NCBI RefSeq assembly: GCF_000828475.1
Contig: NZ_AP014648.1
Location: 3,305,001-3,369,000, forward strand
Length of the DNA: 64,000 bases
Reading direction: 5' to 3'
Source of the DNA: Methyloceanibacter caenitepidi
Lineage (GTDB): Bacteria > Pseudomonadota > Alphaproteobacteria > Rhizobiales > Methyloligellaceae
A program made the position numbers and the translations under genes. Each line of letters opens with the position of its first letter. Within the stretch, counting starts at the first letter, position 1. Positions 57,805-64,000 of the stretch are shown piece after piece. The notes under the pieces were generated by a model. The model made no database searches. It had not been told where the DNA came from and worked only from the letters and a program-made list of their open reading frames with translations.

Positions 57805-59465
57805 AGGCGGTCGTGCATGTCTTGCGCTTTCTGCTGCGCGCGGCGCCATGGGCCATGGCTCGCGGCGCCTTGCTGTCGATCACGGTGCTGCTCATGGGTG
57901 CGGCCCTGCTCGGCCTGTCCGGCTGGTTCATCACGGCCTCGGGACTCGCAGGGCTCGCCGGCATCGGCATCGGTTTCGATTTCTTCCGCCCCTCGGCGGG
58001 GGTCCGTTTCCTCGCGCTCGGCCGTGCCGCGGCCCGTTACGGCGAGAGACTGCTCACCCACGACGCCACTTTGCGCGCGCTGGCAAAGTTGCGCGTGCGG
58101 CTGCTCGAACAGGAGGCGACGCGCGACGCGCGCGGCCTCATGCAATTGCGCAGCGAGGGCGTGCTGACGCGCATCGTCGCCGACGTGGACGCGCTGGACG
58201 GGCTCGCCTTGCGGCTTCTACTTCCGGTCATGGCGGCACTGCTCGCCCATGTCGCCGTCTTCTGGGTTCTGGGGTGGCTCGTTGGCTGGCAGATGGCCTG
58301 GGCCATCCTCATCGGCTATGTGCCGCTTGCAGCGTTGATCCTGTGGCGCCTCGGGCGTGGGGGGCTGCACCCATCGCACACGGCTGAGATCGAGGCCCAA
58401 AGCCTGCGCCGTGGCATCATCGACGTGATCCGCGACCGCGAAGCGCTAATTCTGCGCGGCCGCATCGGCGCGCGGGAAGACGCGCTGCTTGCGACCGATG
58501 AGAAGCTGCGGGCCGCGGCACGACGGCTGGACGAGGCCGAGCGCTCGGCCGGGTTCCGCTTGAGCGTTCTCGTGACGGTCGTCGCGGGCGCGGCGCTGGC
58601 GATCGGCGGCTGGCTGGTGACGGACAACGCGACCGGCGCCGCCGTGGCCGCCATCGGCGTGTTCGTGGCGCTGGCCCTCGCCGAGACGGTCCTGCCGCTG
58701 CGGCGTGGCTTCGCAGAACTGGGACGCATGGCGGGCGCAGCACGGCGCATCGGTGGATTCGACGCAACTCAGCCCTTGCCCCCTGCGACCCCGCCGAGCA
58801 GCGACCACCCGCCATCGAGTTATCCGAGTTCCGAGGAACGGGCGCCCATACTTGCGATTCGCCGGCCGGATTTCAGCCTCGACCTGCGCCCGGGCGAAGC
58901 CGCCGCCCTCACGGGCGCTAGCGGCATCGGCAAAACGACCCTCCTGCTCCAGATCGCCGGGCTCCTGCCAATGACCCCGCATGACGGCTGCGAGGCAATC
59001 GCCGTCCTTGGAAGATCCCCACGCGACTGGGAAGAGACGGCGGTCAGGGAGATCGTCACCATGGTGCCGCAGCGCAGCGCGCTCCTGCGAGGCAGCGTCC
59101 GCGAGAATTTGGCCCTGGCCGCCGATGCGACCGACGCGGAGATGTGGGCCGCCTTGGCGGCGGCGGACCTCCATCACACGCTCGACGCGCGCGGCGGGCT
59201 GGATACACAACTCGGCGAAGCTGGCGCCGGTCTTTCAGGCGGACAGGCCCGGAGGCTGTGTCTGGCGCGCGCCGTGCTGAAGCGGCCCCGCCTCCTGCTA
59301 CTCGACGAGCCCACCGAAGGGCTCGACGATGAAAGTTCACACCTCGTACTTATTGGCATTCGCCGGGCGTTGCCGGATGCTGCTATTGTGGCTGCGCTTC
59401 ATCGGGGCTCTGGGCACCCCGTCTTCGGGCAGCGGTATGCCCTGTCGGTTTCACCCCGCATTTGA
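57801..59465 (+). CDS. cydC: Thiol reductant ABC exporter subunit CydC
   Basis: This 554-residue partner of CydD has the membrane domain (about 1-300, with LSGWFITASGLAGLAG near the start) and an ABC domain with TGASGIGKTTLLLQIAGLL (about 370), GAGLSGGQARRL and LLLLDEPTEGLDDES. The start is coupled to the cydD stop. A Pro/Ser-rich linker (about 325-345) joins the domains. Confidence 0.93.
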   Translation: MKAVVHVLRFLLRAAPWAMARGALLSITVLLMGAALLGLSGWFITASGLAGLAGIGIGFDFFRPSAGVRFLALGRAAARYGERLLTHDATLRALAKLRVRLLEQEATRDARGLMQLRSEGVLTRIVADVDALDGLALRLLLPVMAALLAHVAVFWVLGWLVGWQMAWAILIGYVPLAALILWRLGRGGLHPSHTAEIEAQSLRRGIIDVIRDREALILRGRIGAREDALLATDEKLRAAARRLDEAERSAGFRLSVLVTVVAGAALAIGGWLVTDNATGAAVAAIGVFVALALAETVLPLRRGFAELGRMAGAARRIGGFDATQPLPPATPPSSDHPPSSYPSSEERAPILAIRRPDFSLDLRPGEAAALTGASGIGKTTLLLQIAGLLPMTPHDGCEAIAVLGRSPRDWEETAVREIVTMVPQRSALLRGSVRENLALAADATDAEMWAALAAADLHHTLDARGGLDTQLGEAGAGLSGGQARRLCLARAVLKRPRLLLLDEPTEGLDDESSHLVLIGIRRALPDAAIVAALHRGSGHPVFGQRYALSVSPRI

Positions 59466-59573
59466 GGTATGTCACAGTGTCCCTGTGACAGGGTGATAAG
59501 AGCGTCCCGCACGCCGTGGCCATAGGGTCGCTGGGCTGAGAAGTGCGCACAAAAAGCTGGGAGACCGTTTGTC

Positions 59574-61235
59574 ATGGAACTCGGTGTCGTTGAACTTTCG
59601 CGGCTGCAATTCGCGATGACAGCGATGTATCACTTCCTCTTCGTCCCGCTGACGTTGGGTCTGTCGATCATCATCGCCATCATGGAGACGGTCTATGTGA
59701 TGACCGGCCGGCCGATTTGGCGGCAGATGACCAAGTTCTGGGGCACCCTCTTCGGCATCAACTTCGTTTTGGGCGTCGCGACGGGCATCACCATGGAGTT
59801 CCAGTTCGGCATGAACTGGAGCTATTACAGCCACTATGTCGGCGACGTTTTCGGAGCCCCGCTCGCCGTCGAGGGCCTCATGGCCTTCTTCCTCGAGGCG
59901 ACCTTTGTGGGCCTGTTCTTCTTCGGCTGGGACAAGCTTTCGAAAGTTGGCCATCTCACGGTGACCTGGCTGGTGGCGCTCGGCTCCAACCTTTCCGCGC
60001 TCTGGATCCTGATTGCCAATGGCTGGATGCAGAATCCTGTCGGCTCCGTCTTCAACCCCGACACGATGCGAATGGAAATGACGTCGTTCTACGACGTGCT
60101 GTTCAACCCTGTCGCACAAGCCAAATTCGTCCACACCGTTTCCGCCGGCTATGTCACCGCCTCGGTCTTCGTGCTTGGCGTCTCGGCTTGGTACCTGCTG
60201 AAGGACCGCCATGTGGAGCTGGCCCGCCGGTCCATTTCCGTCGCGGCCGCGTTCGGCCTGGCCTCGGCGCTTTCCGTCGTCGTGCTGGGCGATGAATCGG
60301 GCTACACGGCGAGCCACACCCAGAAGATGAAACTCGCCGCGCTCGAAGCCATGTGGAAGACGGAGAAACCGCCGGCCTCGTTCACCCTGATCGGCTTCCC
60401 TGATCAGGAGGCCCGCGAGACGCACTACGCCGTCCACATTCCCTGGGTCATGGGCATTATCGGCACGCGGTCCCTGACCGAACCGATCCCCGGCATCGAA
60501 GAACTCGTCGCCGAAGCGCAGAAGCGCATCGAGAGCGGGATCATCGCCTACGACGCGCTGATGAAAATCCGCGCCGAACGGGAGGCGGCCCGGGCAAGCG
60601 GCGCTCGGCCGGATAGAGACGCCTCCGCCGTGACGATTTCGCCGGAGCTTCGTAAAGCGTTCGAGGACAACTCCGACAATCTGGGTTTCGCGCTCCTGTT
60701 GAAACGCTATGTGGACGATCCAGCCAAGGCGACGCCGGAGCAGATTGTGAAGGCCGCCAACGACACGATCCCCGGGGTCGCCCCGCTCTTCTGGGCGTTC
60801 CGCATCATGGTCGGCTTCGGCTTTCTGTTCATCGCCTTCATGGCCTACTTCTTCTGGAAGTCGAGCTTCGGCGGCGAGCGCTATCCGCGCTGGGCATTGA
60901 TCTTCGCGGTGTGTCTCATCCCCGCGCCGTGGATCGCGGCCGAGATGGGCTGGTTCGTTGCCGAATTCGGACGCCAGCCCTGGACCGTCGACGGTGTTCT
61001 TCCCACCGCATTGTCCGCGAGCCAGCTCTCGGTGCAGGACCTGCTCATCACCTTGGCCGGATTCGTCACCTTCTACTCGATCCTCTTCATCATCGAGATG
61101 GCCCTGATGATCAAATTCATCCGCATGGGGCCGCACCAGGATGTCGAGGAAACAGAAGCCTGGCAGGCGCAACATGAGCGCCGGCTGGGCGCAATGGACG
61201 ACGGCGCCCTCGCCGCGCCGACCCCTGCGGAGTAA
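59574..61235 (+). CDS. cydA: Cytochrome bd ubiquinol oxidase subunit I
   Basis: This 553-residue subunit oxidises ubiquinol and reduces oxygen with high affinity, keeping respiration going at low oxygen. Haem-ligand histidines are visible at His20 ([11 protein letters not shown]) and His187 ([11 protein letters not shown]). The quinol-loop motif GDESGY lies at 239-244. The loop between helices 6 and 7 is long, so it is nearer the long-Q-loop than the CIO short-loop type. The gene lies 108 bases after cydC. Confidence 0.96.
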   Translation: MELGVVELSRLQFAMTAMYHFLFVPLTLGLSIIIAIMETVYVMTGRPIWRQMTKFWGTLFGINFVLGVATGITMEFQFGMNWSYYSHYVGDVFGAPLAVEGLMAFFLEATFVGLFFFGWDKLSKVGHLTVTWLVALGSNLSALWILIANGWMQNPVGSVFNPDTMRMEMTSFYDVLFNPVAQAKFVHTVSAGYVTASVFVLGVSAWYLLKDRHVELARRSISVAAAFGLASALSVVVLGDESGYTASHTQKMKLAALEAMWKTEKPPASFTLIGFPDQEARETHYAVHIPWVMGIIGTRSLTEPIPGIEELVAEAQKRIESGIIAYDALMKIRAEREAARASGARPDRDASAVTISPELRKAFEDNSDNLGFALLLKRYVDDPAKATPEQIVKAANDTIPGVAPLFWAFRIMVGFGFLFIAFMAYFFWKSSFGGERYPRWALIFAVCLIPAPWIAAEMGWFVAEFGRQPWTVDGVLPTALSASQLSVQDLLITLAGFVTFYSILFIIEMALMIKFIRMGPHQDVEETEAWQAQHERRLGAMDDGALAAPTPAE

Positions 61236-61240
61236 ATGCC

Positions 61241-62407
61241 ATGATCCTTGCCGACTTGATCACATACGACGTCCTTCGCGTCATTTGGTGGGTGCTTCTG
61301 GGCGTGCTCCTCATCGGGTTCGCGATGACGGACGGCTTCGACATGGGCGTTGGCGCGCTTCTCCCCTTCGTGGCGAAGACCGACATCGAGCGCCGCATCG
61401 CCATCAACACGGTGGGCCCTGTCTGGGAAGGCAACCAAGTCTGGTTCATCCTGGGCGGCGGCGCGATCTTCGCGGCGTGGCCACTCGTCTACGCGGTCAG
61501 CTTCTCCGGATTCTATCTGGCGATGTTCGCCGTCCTCGCGGCGCTCATCTTGAGACCCGTCGCGTTCAAATATCGCTCCAAGCGCGACGCAAAGGCATGG
61601 CGCAGCACCTGGGACTGGGCGCTGTTTGTCGGCGGCGCGGTGCCGGCCCTCATCTTCGGTGTCGCGGTCGGGAACGTTCTCCAAGGCGTGCCCTTCAGGC
61701 TGACGCCCGAGCTCGTCTCCTATTACGAGGGCAGCTCCTACCTGTGGAAATTCCTCGACCTGCTCAATCCCTTCGCGCTTCTGACGGGCATCGTGTCCGT
61801 AACCATGCTGCTGACCCATGGCGCGGCCTGGCTCGCCTTGAAGGCCGAGGACCCGGTGGCCGCACGGGCGCGGTCCATCGGATCGGTGACGGGTATGGTG
61901 ACCATCGCCGGCTATGCCCTGGCCGGCCTATGGCTCGCCTTCGGCTTCCAGGGCTACGCCATCGTGGGCGAAGCCGTGACCGACGGACCGTCGAACCCGC
62001 TCTTTTCCGAGGTGGTTCGCACCAGCACATGGCTGACCGCCTATGCCGACCGGCCATGGATCGTGATCGCACCGATCCTCGCTTTCGCCGGCATGATCAT
62101 GGCTGTGCGGGACCTGCGCTCGGACCGCGAAGTCTCCACGCTGCTGTGGTCGCAGCTGGGGATTTTCGGCGCCATCTCGTCCGTCGGACTGACGATGTTC
62201 CCATTCATCCTGCCGTCGTCGTTCGATCCGAACTCTTCGCTGACCGTCTGGGATGCATCGTCGTCCCACAACACGCTGTTCATCATGCTGATCGCGACGG
62301 TCATCTTCATGCCGATCGTCCTCGCCTACACGGCCTGGGTCTACAAGGTCCTGTGGGGCAAGGTGACCGAAGCGGAGGTGACCGGCTCCTCCGACTCCGT
62401 CTACTAA
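61241..62407 (+). CDS. cydB: Cytochrome bd ubiquinol oxidase subunit II
   Basis: This 388-residue membrane subunit has eight or nine hydrophobic helices and the typical start [29 protein letters not shown] and [20 protein letters not shown]. It stabilises the haem site of CydA. It begins five bases after cydA with a GGAG site, and ends just before cydX. Confidence 0.96.
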   Translation: MILADLITYDVLRVIWWVLLGVLLIGFAMTDGFDMGVGALLPFVAKTDIERRIAINTVGPVWEGNQVWFILGGGAIFAAWPLVYAVSFSGFYLAMFAVLAALILRPVAFKYRSKRDAKAWRSTWDWALFVGGAVPALIFGVAVGNVLQGVPFRLTPELVSYYEGSSYLWKFLDLLNPFALLTGIVSVTMLLTHGAAWLALKAEDPVAARARSIGSVTGMVTIAGYALAGLWLAFGFQGYAIVGEAVTDGPSNPLFSEVVRTSTWLTAYADRPWIVIAPILAFAGMIMAVRDLRSDREVSTLLWSQLGIFGAISSVGLTMFPFILPSSFDPNSSLTVWDASSSHNTLFIMLIATVIFMPIVLAYTAWVYKVLWGKVTEAEVTGSSDSVY

Positions 62408-62424
62408 GAAAGGAGCCCGACACA

Positions 62425-62559
62425 ATGTGGTATTTCGCTTGGCTTCTCGGGTTGCCCTTGGCCGCGATGTTCGCGGTCGTGAACGCGATGTGGCTGGAGA
62501 TGCAGCGCGACCGGATGCTGATCGAGCAGCAGGGCGGCGACGAACGCGGCGACGCCTAG
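62425..62559 (+). CDS. cydX: Cytochrome bd small subunit CydX
   Basis: This 44-residue protein has the CydX signature MWYFAWLLGLPLA and one membrane helix, followed by a charged tail (EMQRDRMLIEQQ). A strong AAAGGAG site lies just upstream. CydX packs against CydA and is needed for stable oxidase. It is the fifth gene of the cydDCABX run and is easily missed because of its size. Confidence 0.93.
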   Translation: MWYFAWLLGLPLAAMFAVVNAMWLEMQRDRMLIEQQGGDERGDA

Positions 62560-62726
62560 ACGGTCCGGATCCCGATGGGCTGCGGCAGAGCTTCCCGGCG
62601 CTGCTGACCGGCTCCCACGTGTGACCGCTTGCGTCATAGTTCCCACAAGACGGGCACGCTAACCTGTACCCAGCATCGGCCCGACCCGGCCGTGACCGGT
62701 ACCGGACAGCGAAGGACGCAAGGACG

Positions 62727-63551
62727 ATGGACCTCATGACCACCGCGCAAGGCACTGCCGCGACCCCAAGCCTGAAAGACAAAGTCTCCCTCGTCACCGG
62801 CTCGACCAGCGGCATCGGCCTCGGCGTCGCCCGTGCGCTCGCTGCCGCCGGGTCCGCCGTGGTCCTCAACGGGTTCGGCGATCCCGACGAAATCGACGCG
62901 GCGGAGAATGCGATCGCCGAAGAATTCGGAGTGCCGGTGACCTATTCCGGCGCGGACATGTCCAAGCCCGAGGACATCGAAGAGATGTTCAAGCTCGTTC
63001 TGGGCGAATTCGGCACAATCGATGTCCTGGTCAACAATGCAGGCATTCAGCACGTTGAGCCACTCGAGACATTCCCGGTGGCCAAATGGGACGCGATCCT
63101 GGCGATCAACCTGAGTTCGGCCTTCCATACCACCCGGCTCGCTCTGCCCGGCATGGTCGAGAAGGGCTGGGGCCGGATCATCAACGTGGCCTCGGCGCAT
63201 GGCCTCATCGCCTCGCCGTTCAAATCCGCCTATGTGGCGGCCAAGCACGGCATGGTCGGCTTGACCAAGGTCACAGCGCTGGAGACGGCCGAGAAGGGCA
63301 TTACCTGCAACGCCATCTGCCCCGGATACGTCTACACGCCGCTCGTGGAAAAGCAGATTGGCGAACAGGCGGAAGCCCACGGCATCCCGCGCGAAGACGT
63401 CATCCGCAACGTTCTCCTGGCCGGCCAGCCCAACAAGCGCTTCGCGACCGTGGAAGAGCTGGGCGGCATTGCCGTCTTCCTGACCTCCGAGGCCGCGACC
63501 TCGATCACCGGCACCACCATCTCCGCCGACGGCGGCTGGACGGCGCATTAG
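62727..63551 (+). CDS. 3-hydroxybutyrate dehydrogenase
   Basis: This 274-residue short-chain dehydrogenase interconverts 3-hydroxybutyrate and acetoacetate with NAD, the step that feeds on or uses polyhydroxybutyrate stores. The cofactor motif TGSTSGIGLGVA (about 23-34), NNAGIQHVEP and the catalytic SAHGLIASPFKSAYVAAKHG (Ser, Tyr, Lys) are visible, and the PLVEKQI segment is typical of this enzyme. An ATG nine bases downstream is an alternative start. Confidence 0.93.
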   Translation: MDLMTTAQGTAATPSLKDKVSLVTGSTSGIGLGVARALAAAGSAVVLNGFGDPDEIDAAENAIAEEFGVPVTYSGADMSKPEDIEEMFKLVLGEFGTIDVLVNNAGIQHVEPLETFPVAKWDAILAINLSSAFHTTRLALPGMVEKGWGRIINVASAHGLIASPFKSAYVAAKHGMVGLTKVTALETAEKGITCNAICPGYVYTPLVEKQIGEQAEAHGIPREDVIRNVLLAGQPNKRFATVEELGGIAVFLTSEAATSITGTTISADGGWTAH

Positions 63552-63657
63552 CTGCTGGAGCGCCGGCCACTTTGATCACGCACCAGCGCACCGCGCGCCT
63601 GAGAAGGGTGCTTTCTCTGCGGCGCGCCGGGCGCGAATCTGTGCTCTATTGAGCGCC

Positions 63658-64000
63658 GTGAGACTCGTGATTCTGATCCTGCAGCGTCTGGCGGTCCTTG
63701 CGCTCGGCGCCGTTGGCATCTGGCTGATCGTCAACGTATTCCAGTGGGTCGACGGGGAACTGCCGTCGGTCCTCGCGCTCGCGGCCACCTATGGCCTCGC
63801 GGCCTACGTGATCCTGCCCTATATCGTGCGGATGGGCCTCATGGTCCTCCGGCACAAACACGTGCCGAGCTTCACCCTTACCGGCGACGGCCTGCCGGGC
63901 GACCCCGTCAACTTGGCCTTGGAGGGGACCTTCGATGAACTGCGCGCCGCCTTCGCCAAGGCGGGGTGGCACGAGGCCGACCCGCTCACGCTGTCGAGCT
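63658..64000 (+). CDS. Membrane protein with LssY-C-like domain, partial
   Basis: The first 114 residues are visible; the gene runs past the window end. Two hydrophobic helices (about 2-24 and 38-62) are followed by FTLTGDGLPGDPVNLALEGT and AFAKAGWHEADPL, which match the start of the LssY C-terminal domain. A GTG start at 63658 is likely. LssY was named from Legionella secretion, but the role of this domain in other bacteria is not known. Confidence 0.65.
   Translation, partial: MRLVILILQRLAVLALGAVGIWLIVNVFQWVDGELPSVLALAATYGLAAYVILPYIVRMGLMVLRHKHVPSFTLTGDGLPGDPVNLALEGTFDELRAAFAKAGWHEADPLTLSS

Overview
This 64-kb window reads as core chromosome of a GC-rich alphaproteobacterium, most likely of the order Hyphomicrobiales (Rhizobiales). 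The reasons are gene content and order: a lysC-ptsP-(HTH/TM protein)-prfA-prmC-DUF4167 block beside ubiG and clpB, a parvulin-argJ-mutT run divergent from secA, aroK-aroB-corC divergent from xerD-accA, bolA/J-domain/cobS/cobT, and rpmB/DUF3108/Suv3-like helicase/S4/fdxA/carD. I cannot name the genus from sequence alone. Nearly all space is coding, starts are a mix of ATG, GTG and TTG, and many neighbours overlap by four bases (GTGA or ATGA).

Layout. 0-2.4 kb: a structured leader and a large M23 cell-wall endopeptidase. 2.4-2.8 kb: a non-coding cluster of five small palindromic repeats plus one REP-like palindrome. 2.9-14 kb (minus strand): ClpB, a small membrane protein, DUF4167, PrmC, release factor 1, a RodZ-like HTH/Pro-Gln-rich/TM protein, PtsP and aspartokinase. 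14.2-21 kb: UbiG, a second methyltransferase, an L,D-transpeptidase, a DUF1178 protein with a nitrilase-family hydrolase, ComF, an NDUFAF5-like methyltransferase and MutT. 21-29 kb: ArgJ, a parvulin, a lone ArsR/arsenate-reductase pair, SecA and an SLC13/TrkA-C transporter. 29-37 kb: two tandem L,D-transpeptidase paralogues, AccA, XerD, AroK, AroB, a CorC-type protein and BolA. 37-43.7 kb: J-domain protein, CobS, CobT, a phytase-esterase-like protein, L28 and DUF3108. 43.7-45.2 kb: a gene-poor segment bounded by two imperfect direct repeats and holding one unfamiliar gene. 45.2-52.3 kb: Suv3-like helicase, S4 protein, ferredoxin, CarD, a degenerate nuclease-fold protein and PPK2. 52.4-56 kb: multicopper oxidase, tRNA-Arg(CCT) and three small exported proteins. 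56-62.6 kb: cydD-cydC-cydA-cydB-cydX, a complete cytochrome bd module. 62.7-64 kb: 3-hydroxybutyrate dehydrogenase and the start of an LssY-C-like membrane protein that runs off the end.

How the genes work together. The window is rich in envelope functions (M23 peptidase, three YkuD-type transpeptidases, parvulin, SecA, an Ivy-type lysozyme inhibitor), translation termination (PrfA with its methylase PrmC) and low-oxygen respiration (CydAB with its CydDC assembly exporter and CydX). I did not find a large new defence or mobile system. The most unusual items are the covarying palindrome cluster at 2.4-2.7 kb, the repeat-flanked insertion at 43.8-45.1 kb, the arsR operator that overlaps its own start codon, and the exported-protein cluster beside the tRNA gene.
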